DNA of 64,000 bases, from positions 124,001 through 188,000 of the forward strand of contig NZ_CP016768.2 in assembly GCF_002287885.2 (NCBI RefSeq), written 5' to 3'. Below, piece after piece: positions 52,748 to 63,641 of the stretch. This stretch comes from Candidatus Nanopelagicus limnes (lineage in GTDB: Bacteria > Actinomycetota > Actinomycetes > Nanopelagicales > Nanopelagicaceae). The notes under the pieces are model-generated. The model made no database searches. It saw nothing but the letters and a program-made list of their open reading frames with translations, and was not told the DNA's origin. The position numbers were made by a program, and so were the translations under genes. Positions within the stretch are counted from its first letter, which is position 1. The number at the start of each line of letters is the position of its first letter.

Positions 52748-55414
52748 TCATCCAGTATTACGCAAACCTGCTGCAACACCATTAATCGTTAGAAGCAAGG
52801 CTCTTGCTAGAAGCGGGTCTGCCTGCTTTTGTGTGCGAACCCTTTTCAGAAGTGATATTTGAAGTAATTGAATTGGCGCAAGGTAGGTATCTCTAACCTG
52901 CAAAGTTCTTGCCAATATTGGCTGGTTACCTAAAATCTCACTCTTATTGGTCATTAGTAGCAACTCTTTAACTGTTAAATCAAACTCTACTTTTATTTGA
53001 TCAAAGATTTTATGAAGAGAAGGATCAACCAAAGTTGTCACATAACGCTGGGCAATAACTAAATCAGTTTTTGCCAGAGTCATTTCAACATTACTTATAA
53101 AGGTTCTAAAGAAATGCCACTCTTTAAGTAATGTTTGAAGTAAATCTGATCTCCCTGCTTCACGAGCAGCTTTAAGTCCAGAACCAACTCCATACCAACC
53201 CGGCACAATTTGGCGAGATTGTGTCCAACCAAAAACCCATGGAATAGCACGTAGAGATTCCAAACCAGCAGATGCATCTGGCCGCCTTGAAGGACGAGAT
53301 CCTAAAAACATATTTCCTAACTGTTCAACTGGTGTTGATGCATAAAAGTAAGCTGGCAATTCTTCTTGATCAACCAACGCTCGATAAGAGCTATAAGCAC
53401 TTTCACTTATTAAATCCATGCACTCATTCCAGGTGTTTAGGTCATTACTTGATTGACGTGGTTTTCTATTCAAAACAGTTGCTTCAAGTGCAGCAGCTAA
53501 AGTTAACTCTAAGTTTTCTTTAGCTAATGCCGGTAGGCCAAACTTGTCAGAGATAACTTCACCTTGTTCAGTCATTTTTATCTGACCATCAATCGAACCC
53601 CATGGCAATGCGATTAACGCATCATAAGTTGGTCCACCGCCTCTGCCAACTGAACCACCGCGGCCATGAAATAGTCGAAGCTTTACCGAATGCTTCATAG
53701 CAACATCTCTTAGCTTTCGCTGCGCCTTATGAATCTCCCACTGGCTAGTTGTTATGCCAGCATCTTTATTTGAATCTGAATAACCAAGCATTACTTCTTG
53801 GATTCCACCACGTAATTCAACAATTTTGCGATAATTCTTATCACTTAATAACTCATCTAATATTTTATCGGCAGATCTAAGCTCTGCCACAGTTTCCAAT
53901 AGTGGAATAAAACCTATCTTTGCAAAGGAATCAGAGCCCTGCAATGAGATTAATCCTGCTATCTTGGCAATTACGACAGCAGCCATCACATCATTTGCAG
54001 ATTTAGTCATTGAGATTATGTAGCTTTCAATTACTTCTGGGCCAAATCGATCAATTAGATCATTAATTGCCTCAAATGTTTTAAAGCAGTTATCACTTGG
54101 TGAATCTAAATCCTTTAGAACAGGTGTTGATTTCTCAAGAAGCTGTTTGGTAAGAATTTCTGCACTAGAGCCACCTAATACTTGATTTAACAATTTGTGA
54201 TGAACCTCAGAGTGCTCTCTGATATCCATAGTTGCATGGGTTAATCCAAAGGCATTAATCGATCGCATGATTCGATCAAGTAAGCCATTGGCAATTAATT
54301 CACCATTATTTGAAAGCAGAGATGAACGCATTACTTCAAAGTCTTTAAGTAAATCAGCGGTGTCTTTGTAATCTCTTCCTGGAAAGTGAGGCAATCCTGC
54401 AGCATGCCTTGATTGAGTCAGGGATAGCTTATGTCTTATTGCAGTTGCTTTTAAGCGATAAGGCTCTTCCACATTTATTCTTCGATACCGTGCTTCTACT
54501 TCAGGTAAATTCTCTAAATCTTTTTCTACTGATTTTTCTAACTCCTTAGAAACTCCAGCTAATTTAGTTGAAATTGATAGTGCCTGTCGCAACTCATCAA
54601 GATGTGAAAACATAGTTCGAGTGAAATGAGCATTTTGCAAAAGTATTGCTGATTTTGTCACTGCTGCAGTGATATTTGGATTTCCATCTCTATCGCCACC
54701 AATCCAAGTTCCAAACCTTAACGGCCTAGCTGTTAGCGAAAGATTTATTCCTAATTTTTTAATTTCATTTACAAACTCAGCTAATACCTCCGGCACAGTT
54801 TCAAGAAGTAGTTCATCTAAGTAATAGATTGAATTCACCGCCTCGTCCAGCGGATCTGGTCGACCTAAGCGAAGTTCATCTGTTTGCCATAGTAAATCGA
54901 TTGCCTCTGCTAAGCGATCATTTTTTATTTGGCTCTCTGGCTGTTCAAGTAATTGAGCAATTGTTGTCATTTTGCTCAAAACAGATCGCCGAGCAGCCTC
55001 CGTTGGATGTGCCGTAAATACCGGCCTCACTGAGAAGTTATCAAGCCAATTTTGTAGATCTTTAGTTGAAAAATCCTTACCATCCTGCTGGGCTTTTGCA
55101 ATATTTTCTATTGCCTTACCAAGCCAAGAACCTTCGGATTTATGTTCAGCTGCAATATCTTTAGATCGATTAACTTGCTCAGCAACATTTGCTAAATTAA
55201 AAAAATTACTAAATGCCCTGACCAGAGAAATAGTTTGTGAATCTGTTAGCTTATTTAGAATCTCATCTTGCTGACCTTCTCTAACGGAAAGCCGAACTGA
55301 TTCAACTAGCGAAAGAAGCTCTTCACCTTCTTGTCTAGCAAGAGTTTGACCAAGCAGATCAGCCAGTTTGCGAACATCATTGCGTAAATCCGTGTTATCC
55401 GCCCCGGCCATCAT
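52748..55414 (-). CDS. ppc: Phosphoenolpyruvate carboxylase
   Basis: Anaplerotic enzyme that carboxylates PEP to oxaloacetate (888 aa). His136 is in FTAHPTEAARR; GYSDSNKDAG holds the catalytic lysine; the glycine loop is FHGRGGSVGRGGGP. The C-terminus NGVAAGLRNTG is the normal family end, so the protein is complete. Start ATGATG at 55414, divergent from mfd. First gene of a ppc-ppdK operon. Confidence 0.97.
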   Translation of the reverse strand: MMAGADNTDLRNDVRKLADLLGQTLARQEGEELLSLVESVRLSVREGQQDEILNKLTDSQTISLVRAFSNFFNLANVAEQVNRSKDIAAEHKSEGSWLGKAIENIAKAQQDGKDFSTKDLQNWLDNFSVRPVFTAHPTEAARRSVLSKMTTIAQLLEQPESQIKNDRLAEAIDLLWQTDELRLGRPDPLDEAVNSIYYLDELLLETVPEVLAEFVNEIKKLGINLSLTARPLRFGTWIGGDRDGNPNITAAVTKSAILLQNAHFTRTMFSHLDELRQALSISTKLAGVSKELEKSVEKDLENLPEVEARYRRINVEEPYRLKATAIRHKLSLTQSRHAAGLPHFPGRDYKDTADLLKDFEVMRSSLLSNNGELIANGLLDRIMRSINAFGLTHATMDIREHSEVHHKLLNQVLGGSSAEILTKQLLEKSTPVLKDLDSPSDNCFKTFEAINDLIDRFGPEVIESYIISMTKSANDVMAAVVIAKIAGLISLQGSDSFAKIGFIPLLETVAELRSADKILDELLSDKNYRKIVELRGGIQEVMLGYSDSNKDAGITTSQWEIHKAQRKLRDVAMKHSVKLRLFHGRGGSVGRGGGPTYDALIALPWGSIDGQIKMTEQGEVISDKFGLPALAKENLELTLAAALEATVLNRKPRQSSNDLNTWNECMDLISESAYSSYRALVDQEELPAYFYASTPVEQLGNMFLGSRPSRRPDASAGLESLRAIPWVFGWTQSRQIVPGWYGVGSGLKAAREAGRSDLLQTLLKEWHFFRTFISNVEMTLAKTDLVIAQRYVTTLVDPSLHKIFDQIKVEFDLTVKELLLMTNKSEILGNQPILARTLQVRDTYLAPIQLLQISLLKRVRTQKQADPLLARALLLTINGVAAGLRNTG

Positions 55415-55493
55415 GGCTTAATCATTACAGGTTCTTAATTCTTCTGGCACACCTTTTTGGCGTTTGCTCCCAGTTGGTGGTCGTAGAATTAGA

Positions 55494-55543
55494 CCGTTAA
55501 CCCCCCCTTCATTTATGGAGCGGGGGTAAGTGGCGTTTAACGG
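55494..55543 (+). other. Possible stem-loop in the mfd leader
   Basis: CCGTTAA (55494-55500) pairs with TTAACGG (55537-55543). Inside it, CCCCC (55503-55507) can pair with GGGGG (55522-55526). The hairpin ends 14 bases before the mfd ATG, with GAAAGGAG just beyond it. A transcriptional or translational control element is possible; no T-run follows, so it is not a simple terminator. Confidence 0.4.
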
Positions 55544-55557
55544 TGAAAGGAGAGTAG

Positions 55558-58500
55558 ATGAAAAGCATACTTAACCTTTTGCGTGAGCCAATTCAAAAAT
55601 ACTTAGATCAAAATGAAAATCTGATTGCACCTGCGGCCACTCACTCACTACTGTGCATAAACCAAAACTCACCAATTTTAGTTGTTACTACCTCAACGCG
55701 TACCGCTAACGAATTGGCGCAGGAGCTAACTTCTCTTGAAGGTGGCGATCAAGTTATTAACTTTCCAGCATGGGAAACTTTGCCGCACGAGCGTCTTAGC
55801 CCTAAATCTGACACAGTTACCGCAAGATTTAAAGCTTTAAATGATTTAAGAAATAAAAAAAGTAAATACATAGTTTGCTCAATTAGAGCGTTATTACAAC
55901 CAATAATTGCAAATGATGTGGAAAATTCTCAAATAAGAATCAAAAAAAATGAGTCTGTAAGTATGGCTGATCTAATTGAGCAATTATCTAGATTCGGTTA
56001 TTTAAGATCTGACTTAGTGGAAAAGCGTGGAGATTTTGCAGTTAGAGGTGGAATTTTGGATTTATTCCCACCTGATCAAGAACATCCAATTCGAATAGAT
56101 TTTTTTGCAGATGAAATAGATGAACTCACTTACTTTGCTATCTCAGACCAGCGATCATTAGATGCCATCGCAAGTGAAGTGGTTATTTACCCATGTCGAG
56201 AGCTAATAATCGATGAAGGTGTTAAAGCTCGCGCGAAAGTGCTGGGAGAGAAATTCCCTCAGATAAATGAGTTAGCTCAAAAGCTAAGTGAAGGAATTAC
56301 TTTTGAAGGAATGGAATCACTGGCTGCTGGCGTGGTTTCAGATTTCAAATCAATTTTGGATTACCTACCAAGTGGCTGCCAAATTTGGTTAATTGATGAG
56401 CCAAGGATTAAAACCAGATCAGTTGATTTAATAAACACGAATCAAGAGTTCCTAGAGGCAGCCTGGTCTAACTTGGCATGGAGTGATCAGGTGGATCTGC
56501 AAGTACCACTTGATTTGAGTGAAGAATTAGGCCGCGGTGGATTTTATGAGTTAGCAGAGATTTATTCTCAAGCTAAAAAATCTCAATTCACTATTCGAAA
56601 CTTAAATCTTTATGCGGCAACTCCTGAAGATATTCCACTTGATTTTCTGGCAGAGATTGAAAACTATGGCAATAAATACGAGGTTGCTGTCGAAGAGATT
56701 GCTCAGTGGAATAATGAGGGCTACCAGGTTGTGTTCACAGCAGCTGCAAATGGCACTTTAAAACGTTTTTCTGAATTACTAAACGCAGCCAGTATTTCTA
56801 ATCAGATTCTTAAAATCAATCAAGCTTCCCAAGATGGACTTGTAAATCTAGTTCAAAGTGATTTAAAGCATGGCTTCATCAGTGATGAGTTTAAGTTAGT
56901 TGTAGTTACTGATAAAGATATCTCAGGTCAACGATCATCAGATAAAGATCTTGCTCGAATGCCCTCTCGGCGAAAGAAGTCCATCGATCCATTGCAATTA
57001 AAAGTGGGCGATTTTGTTGTTCACGAGCAACATGGAGTTGGTAAATATCTAGAACTAATAAATCGAACTATCGCAGGAATTTCACGAGAGTTTCTAGTAA
57101 TTGAATACGCCTCTTCAAAGCGGGGACAACCAGCCGATAAATTATTTGTACCCACCGATACCTTAGAACAGGTTACAAAGTATGTAGGAGGAGAAGCACC
57201 AGCACTTCATCGAATTGGTGGCGCCGACTGGCAGAACAGTAAACGAAAAGCACGCAAAGCAGTTAAGCAGATCGCAGCAGAGTTAATTCGACTTTATGCG
57301 GCAAGAATGAGTGCGCCAGGTTTTGCATTCTCACCCGATACTCCTTGGCAAAAAGAGTTAGAGGATAGTTTTGCATTTGTTGAAACAATTGATCAACAAG
57401 CAACCATTGATGAAGTAAAGCGGGACATGGAAAAACCAAACCCAATGGATCGAATTGTTTGTGGTGATGTCGGCTATGGCAAAACTGAAATTGCAGTACG
57501 TGCAGCATTTAAAGCTGTGCAAGATGGCAAACAAGTGGCAATTTTGGTTCCAACAACATTACTTGTGCAGCAGCACTTCAATACCTTCTCCACTCGCTAC
57601 GCTGGCTTTCCAGTAAAGCTAGCTGCACTATCAAGATTTAACACAGCAGCGCAGACCAAAGAAGTAATCGCAGGACTTAAATCTGGAGTTGTTGATGTAG
57701 TTATTGGTACACACAGATTACTTTCAAAAGATGTTGAATTTGCAAATCTTGGATTACTTGTTGTTGATGAGGAGCAGCGCTTTGGCGTTGAACATAAAGA
57801 AGAGTTAAAAAAGGCAAGAACTAATGTGGATGTCTTAGCTATGTCTGCCACACCGATTCCAAGAACCTTAGAGATGGCTATTACTGGCATTAGAGAGATG
57901 TCGAATATAACCACGCCACCGGAAGAGCGTCATCCAGTCTTAACTTATGTTGGTCCATATGATGAAAAGCAGGTAAGTGCTGCAATAAATCGAGAGTTAT
58001 TACGTGATGGACAAATATTTTTTATTCACAATCGAGTAGAAAGTATTGAAGCGGTAGCAGAGCGAATAAAGAAATTAGTCCCTGGAATTAAAATTGGAAT
58101 TGCTCATGGGCAGATGAATGAGCGGGTTTTAGAAGAGGTGATTTTATCTTTTTGGAATAGAGAGTTTGATTTACTCTTGTGCACAACAATAATTGAAAGC
58201 GGAATTGATATTCCAAATGCGAACACATTAATTGTTGATCGCTCAGATTTATTTGGTTTATCCCAACTTCATCAGCTTAGAGGCCGGGTTGGAAGAAGTA
58301 GAGAGCGAGCGTATGCATACTTCTTATATCCAACAGAGCAACCAATAACTGAGTTAGCGCATGATCGCTTGACCACCATTGCGACAAATACTGATCTAGG
58401 TGCTGGAATGCAGGTTGCACTGAAGGATTTAGAGATTAGAGGAGCAGGAAATTTACTAGGCGGTGAACAATCAGGTCATATTGCTGAAGTTGGTTTTGAT

Positions 58501-59052
58501 TTATATATGCGAATGGTTGCAGATGCTGTTGATGAATTTAAGACCGGATACTTTGATGAGAAACCTAAGAATAATGAGTGCAAGGTGGAGTTACCAGTTA
58601 ATGCACACCTACCGATTGAATACATAGAGTCAGAAAGATTAAGGCTTGATCTTTATCGTCGAATTGCAGATGCACAAAATGATGAAGCATTAGCTGAAAT
58701 TAGTGGAGAGCTAGTTGACCGATTTGGTCCAATCCCTGAAGCGGCGCTGGAATTAATGGCAGTTGCTTCACTACGTTTATTTGCCAAGAGCTTAGGTTTA
58801 ACAGATGTTGCAATATCTGGAAAGAATCTTCGACTAACGCCAGTTGTTTTGCCAGAGTCAGCACAAATAAAACTATCTAGAATTTACCCAGGATCAATCT
58901 ATAAAAATGCGACTCAAATCCTGCTGGTTGCAAGGCCTTCTACCCCCAATTGGATGGAAAGTGCGTCGGTAGGGGATACTTCTACCCTTACCTGGGTTAA
59001 TTCAGTACTGAAAGAACTGATTGAGCCAATAAAACTTCGAAGTGGTAGTTAA
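55558..59052 (+). CDS. mfd: Transcription-repair coupling factor
   Basis: ATP-dependent translocase (1164 aa) that displaces RNA polymerase stalled at lesions and recruits UvrA. A UvrB-like N-terminal module is followed by the RNAP-interacting domain (VVHEQHGVGKYLELINRTIAG near residue 490). Helicase domain: Walker A GDVGYGKTE with Lys642, DEEQ box (VVDEEQRFG) and SATPIPRTL. The C-terminal regulatory domain completes the normal length. ATG 55558 follows GAAAGGAG. Starts an operon-like run of mfd, a lipoprotein, mazG, eno, ftsB-like, DUF501 and ppx2. Confidence 0.98.
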   Translation: MKSILNLLREPIQKYLDQNENLIAPAATHSLLCINQNSPILVVTTSTRTANELAQELTSLEGGDQVINFPAWETLPHERLSPKSDTVTARFKALNDLRNKKSKYIVCSIRALLQPIIANDVENSQIRIKKNESVSMADLIEQLSRFGYLRSDLVEKRGDFAVRGGILDLFPPDQEHPIRIDFFADEIDELTYFAISDQRSLDAIASEVVIYPCRELIIDEGVKARAKVLGEKFPQINELAQKLSEGITFEGMESLAAGVVSDFKSILDYLPSGCQIWLIDEPRIKTRSVDLINTNQEFLEAAWSNLAWSDQVDLQVPLDLSEELGRGGFYELAEIYSQAKKSQFTIRNLNLYAATPEDIPLDFLAEIENYGNKYEVAVEEIAQWNNEGYQVVFTAAANGTLKRFSELLNAASISNQILKINQASQDGLVNLVQSDLKHGFISDEFKLVVVTDKDISGQRSSDKDLARMPSRRKKSIDPLQLKVGDFVVHEQHGVGKYLELINRTIAGISREFLVIEYASSKRGQPADKLFVPTDTLEQVTKYVGGEAPALHRIGGADWQNSKRKARKAVKQIAAELIRLYAARMSAPGFAFSPDTPWQKELEDSFAFVETIDQQATIDEVKRDMEKPNPMDRIVCGDVGYGKTEIAVRAAFKAVQDGKQVAILVPTTLLVQQHFNTFSTRYAGFPVKLAALSRFNTAAQTKEVIAGLKSGVVDVVIGTHRLLSKDVEFANLGLLVVDEEQRFGVEHKEELKKARTNVDVLAMSATPIPRTLEMAITGIREMSNITTPPEERHPVLTYVGPYDEKQVSAAINRELLRDGQIFFIHNRVESIEAVAERIKKLVPGIKIGIAHGQMNERVLEEVILSFWNREFDLLLCTTIIESGIDIPNANTLIVDRSDLFGLSQLHQLRGRVGRSRERAYAYFLYPTEQPITELAHDRLTTIATNTDLGAGMQVALKDLEIRGAGNLLGGEQSGHIAEVGFDLYMRMVADAVDEFKTGYFDEKPKNNECKVELPVNAHLPIEYIESERLRLDLYRRIADAQNDEALAEISGELVDRFGPIPEAALELMAVASLRLFAKSLGLTDVAISGKNLRLTPVVLPESAQIKLSRIYPGSIYKNATQILLVARPSTPNWMESASVGDTSTLTWVNSVLKELIEPIKLRSGS

Positions 59053-59058
59053 GAGAGA

Positions 59059-59670
59059 ATGAGGATGAAATTGTTTAAGAAATTGATCTCACCATTATTG
59101 GTGGCACTTCTACTTGCTGGTTGTTCAAGCATGAGCAGTGGAGTAAAAGTTGGAGATCAAGAGTTCACCTCTGCAGAGATTCAAAAGACTGTTGATGAAA
59201 TATTGGCATCACGTAAAAATGTTGATACATCTGGAATGGATTTAGTTGTTGGCCCAGAATTACTCCGCGATCAAGCACAATTTTTCATTGTAAGAGTTTT
59301 AATGGACAAAATTGCAAAAGATATGTTTGTGACTGTAACTCCAGCTGATGTAGCAGCACGTAGGGCTGATGTAATCACACGGCTAGGAAGTGAAAGTGAA
59401 TTACCAGCAGCACTTGTTGGCGCTAACTTAGCAGCCTCTAATTTTGAATCTTATTTGCGCGTTTTAATTATCTCTGAGCGTCTTGATGAGAACTTCATTA
59501 AATCTGGAGTTTCAGAGAGTGATGCGCCAAAATTTGTTGAACAACTTGTAATTGAAACTGCGAGCAAAATGGGAATCAAAGTGAATTCTAAGTACGGTAA
59601 ATGGAATGCTGATAATGCATCGATTCAAGCAAGTGATGCAACTGATGGCGCAGTAACTGAACAACCTTAA
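59059..59670 (+). CDS. Lipoprotein with SurA-N-like domain
   Basis: 203 aa. Lipobox LLLAGC puts the lipidated cysteine at residue 22; a short KLFKKLI charged start precedes it. The mature part begins VKVGDQEFTSAEIQKTVDEIL, which resembles the N-terminal chaperone domain of SurA/PrsA-type proteins; the parvulin PPIase domain is missing. It occupies the place of LpqU in Mycobacterium, between mfd and eno, but need not be homologous. ATG 59059; another ATG follows at 59065. Confidence 0.75.
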   Translation: MRMKLFKKLISPLLVALLLAGCSSMSSGVKVGDQEFTSAEIQKTVDEILASRKNVDTSGMDLVVGPELLRDQAQFFIVRVLMDKIAKDMFVTVTPADVAARRADVITRLGSESELPAALVGANLAASNFESYLRVLIISERLDENFIKSGVSESDAPKFVEQLVIETASKMGIKVNSKYGKWNADNASIQASDATDGAVTEQP

Positions 59671-59677
59671 GTAAATT

Positions 59678-60322
59678 ATGAGTTCTGAACTCATCCGATT
59701 ACGCGAGGTAATGGACAAACTACGCTCACCTGGTGGATGTCCTTGGGATGCTGAGCAAGATCACACCTCACTTCTAAAGTATTTGTTGGAAGAGTCTTAT
59801 GAGTTTATTGAATCAATTGAAAATAATGATCGAGATGCAATGCAAGAAGAGCTGGGCGATCTTTTATTACAGGTTTACTTTCATTCTCGAATGGCCGAAG
59901 AAGATGCCAAGCAGCCATTTAATATTGAAGATGTAGCAAAATCGGTTGCAGATAAATTAATTAGAAGACACCCTCATGTTTTTGCTGGTGAAGTAGTTGA
60001 TTCAAGTGCAGATGTATTGGAGAACTGGGAGAAGCAAAAGGCAGCTGAAAAGGGGCGAACTTCAGCAATTGATGGCGTGCCACTTGCCCAACCAGCCCTA
60101 CCTTTAGCAACTAAGGTTTTATATCGATTAAAGAAATTAAACTATGACCTCTCCGTTTCTGAGCCAATCAAACTCAAAGATGATGTTGATCAGGATCAAT
60201 TTGGTCAGATACTTCTTGGTTTAATCACTCAAGCTGTTGATAAAGGGTTAGATCCTGAGGCTGCGCTACGTCAGGCGACAAAAGAGTTAATTGTTCAGAT
60301 TCAAGAGCATGAGACAAGGTAG
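59678..60322 (+). CDS. mazG: Nucleoside triphosphate pyrophosphohydrolase MazG
   Basis: Hydrolyses NTPs to NMP and PPi, thought to clear damaged nucleotides or lower ppGpp substrates. One MazG domain is present: CPWDAEQDHTSLLKYLLEESYEF near residue 21 and the metal-binding EExxE...ExxD in EESYEFIES...EELGDLL. IRRHPHVFAGE is the usual second motif. At 214 aa it holds the N-terminal MazG domain and a degenerate C-terminal region, shorter than the 260-330 aa of E. coli or Mycobacterium MazG. ATG 59678. Lies before eno. Confidence 0.92.
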   Translation: MSSELIRLREVMDKLRSPGGCPWDAEQDHTSLLKYLLEESYEFIESIENNDRDAMQEELGDLLLQVYFHSRMAEEDAKQPFNIEDVAKSVADKLIRRHPHVFAGEVVDSSADVLENWEKQKAAEKGRTSAIDGVPLAQPALPLATKVLYRLKKLNYDLSVSEPIKLKDDVDQDQFGQILLGLITQAVDKGLDPEAALRQATKELIVQIQEHETR

Positions 60323-60361
60323 AATTACTTTAGATAATTCAAGTATCAAACAAATAGTTAG

Positions 60362-61648
<1,287 letters not shown>

Positions 61649-61653
61649 TTCAA

Positions 61654-62106
61654 ATGGCTCGGCGTAGATTTTTTGCAGCAGGGCTAATTTCATCATCAAA
61701 GAAAAGTATTCAATCTGGATTAAAAAAACGAGGATTATCTAATCGAGCGTTAATTGTTGGAATTGTTCTCTTTGTTGTTGCTATTACCTTGGCGCCGCCA
61801 ATTCAACATTACTTCACGCAACGTGCTCAAATAAATTCATTAAAAACTCAAATTTCAGATAATCAAGCAATGTTGGATAAGGCAGCTGCTGAACTAGCCC
61901 AATGGGATGATCCTGAGTATGTGGCAAGTCAAGCCAGAGCAAGATTGCATTTTGTATTTCCAGGTGAGCGACAATACATAGTTGTCGGTAATGATGAGAT
62001 TACGGGGGATGATCAACAGACAAAAATCTCTGGTCAACTTCCAGTTGGTCTACCTTGGTATTCAAGGTTGATTTCATCAATTACTAGCACCAATGTAAAT
62101 AACTAA
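61654..62106 (+). CDS. ftsB: FtsB/DivIC-family septum protein
   Basis: 150 aa bitopic membrane protein. A basic cytoplasmic N-terminus (about 30 residues), one membrane helix (ALIVGIVLFVVAITLAP, about 32-48), then a short coiled coil (INSLKTQISDNQAMLDKAAAEL) and the family motif DPEYVASQARARLHFVFPGE. It is expected to bind FtsL/FtsQ at the division septum. Next to eno and DUF501, as in Mycobacterium Rv1023-Rv1025. Confidence 0.88.
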   Translation: MARRRFFAAGLISSSKKSIQSGLKKRGLSNRALIVGIVLFVVAITLAPPIQHYFTQRAQINSLKTQISDNQAMLDKAAAELAQWDDPEYVASQARARLHFVFPGERQYIVVGNDEITGDDQQTKISGQLPVGLPWYSRLISSITSTNVNN

Positions 62107-62107
62107 A

Positions 62108-62665
62108 ATGGTTAAACCAGTCGATGCATTTGTGGCAGAAAAACCAACAGATAAAGATTTAGAAACTGTAGCTGCCCAACTTGGTAGGGCGCCAAGAGAT
62201 GTTTCAGCAGTTGCACATCGCTGTCCATGTGGGCAAGTAGATGTTGTTCAAACTCCACCACGATTAGCTGATGGCACACCATTTCCAACTTTTTATTATG
62301 CAACCTGTCCAAGACTTACAGGAGCGATTTCAACCTTAGAAAGCTCAGGATTGATGACGCAGATGAACGAGCGATTACAAAATGATCCACAGCTTGCTGG
62401 TGAATATTTAGCAGCACATGTTGATTATGAAGCGGCAAGAAGTGCGCTAGCTAAACAAGAAAACCTTGAGGTGCCAGAAATTACTGGAGTTACCGCCGGT
62501 GGCATGCCAGATCGAGTGAAATGTCTGCACTCACTAGTGGCTCATTCATTAGCAGCTGGAGTTGGTGTTAATCCACTGGGGGATGAAGCACTTAGCGCAC
62601 TAGAACCTTGGTGGTTAAATAAACCTTGTTCTGAGATTAGTAATTTATTAGATGAGGTGGAGTAA
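62108..62665 (+). CDS. DUF501 family protein
   Basis: 185 aa protein of unknown function conserved downstream of the FtsB-like gene. DUF501 core: LGRAPRDVSAVAHRCPCGQ near residue 20, DGTPFPTFYYATCPRLTGAIS, then YLAAHVDYEAAR and the GGMPDRVKCLHSLVAHSLAAG ending. Cysteines in HRCPCG and the TCPRL segment with CLHSLVAH could bind a metal. One base separates it from ftsB. ATG 62108. Confidence 0.9.
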   Translation: MVKPVDAFVAEKPTDKDLETVAAQLGRAPRDVSAVAHRCPCGQVDVVQTPPRLADGTPFPTFYYATCPRLTGAISTLESSGLMTQMNERLQNDPQLAGEYLAAHVDYEAARSALAKQENLEVPEITGVTAGGMPDRVKCLHSLVAHSLAAGVGVNPLGDEALSALEPWWLNKPCSEISNLLDEVE

Positions 62666-63580
62666 TTGAGTAGAGTTGCAGCAATTGATTGTGGCACTAA
62701 CTCAATTCGCCTTTTAATTGCCGATATAACCAATGGCAATTTCAAAGAGGTTGTGCGCGAGATGGAGATTGTCAGACTTGGCCAGGGAGTTGACCAAAAT
62801 AAATCTTTTCACCCAGATGCAATCGCTAGAACTCTTAACGCAGTTGAAAAATTCAGCGCACAAATAAGTAGTAAAGGTGTGGAGAAAGTTAGATTTTGTG
62901 CAACTAGTGCAACAAGGGATGCTACGAATCGCAATATCTTTACCGATGGTGTTAAGGAAATCTTAGGCATTGAGGTTGAGGTAATTCCAGGTGAGGAAGA
63001 GGCAGAGTTATCTTTTATTGGCGCCACCAAAGAGTTATCGCAAAATGAAGGACCATTTCTAGTAGTTGATATTGGCGGAGGATCTACCGAGTTTGTTTAT
63101 GGTGGTGAAAAAGTAAGTGCGGCAAAGAGTGTAAATATCGGTTGCGTTCGAATGAGTGAGCGACATTTAAATACCCAGCCACCATCTATGGCGCAGATCG
63201 CTCAAGCAATTGTTGATATTGATATTGCAATTGCTGAGGCAGCTAAAGTTGTTCCAATCTCTGAGGCTAAAAGTTTGATTGCAGTTGCAGGAACTGCGAC
63301 CACAGTTGCAGCAGCTGCTCTAAATTTAGAAAGCTATGATCGATATTTAATTCACCTTGCAAGAGTTCCTGCGCAATCAGTTCACAAAGTGGCTGGCATG
63401 TTTCAATCAATGAGTAAGGAAGAAATTTCTGCCCTTGGTTATATGCACCCTGGCCGAGTGGATGTAATTACCGCAGGTGCCTTGGTTTTATCTAGAATCA
63501 TGGCGGCAACTGGGGCCAGTGAATTCATTGCATCTGAGTCAGATATTTTGGATGGAATTGCTTGGTCACTTACAAAGTAG
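62666..63580 (+). CDS. ppx2: Ppx/GppA-family phosphatase (second paralogue)
   Basis: 304 aa ASKHA-fold phosphatase like Rv1026. Phosphate loops AAIDCGTNSIRLLIAD (4-19) and VVDIGGGSTEFVYGG (near 133-147); AGTATTVAAAAL follows. TTG 62666, straight after the DUF501 stop, with GAGGTGGAG about six bases earlier. It cannot be distinguished from an exopolyphosphatase or a GppA by sequence alone; the window also carries ppx1 beside ppk1. Last of the mfd-to-ppx2 run; tRNA-Leu follows. Confidence 0.88.
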   Translation: MSRVAAIDCGTNSIRLLIADITNGNFKEVVREMEIVRLGQGVDQNKSFHPDAIARTLNAVEKFSAQISSKGVEKVRFCATSATRDATNRNIFTDGVKEILGIEVEVIPGEEEAELSFIGATKELSQNEGPFLVVDIGGGSTEFVYGGEKVSAAKSVNIGCVRMSERHLNTQPPSMAQIAQAIVDIDIAIAEAAKVVPISEAKSLIAVAGTATTVAAAALNLESYDRYLIHLARVPAQSVHKVAGMFQSMSKEEISALGYMHPGRVDVITAGALVLSRIMAATGASEFIASESDILDGIAWSLTK

Positions 63581-63641
63581 GCGAAGATTTGGCTGGATTT
63601 GGCGGTTAAAAAAGACGGGTAGATTTACCCTCTGAAGATTC

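Noticed and set aside
55411-55557. Possible -10 TAGAAT for mfd around 55485
   Set aside because: A correctly spaced -35 could not be found, so no promoter was called.
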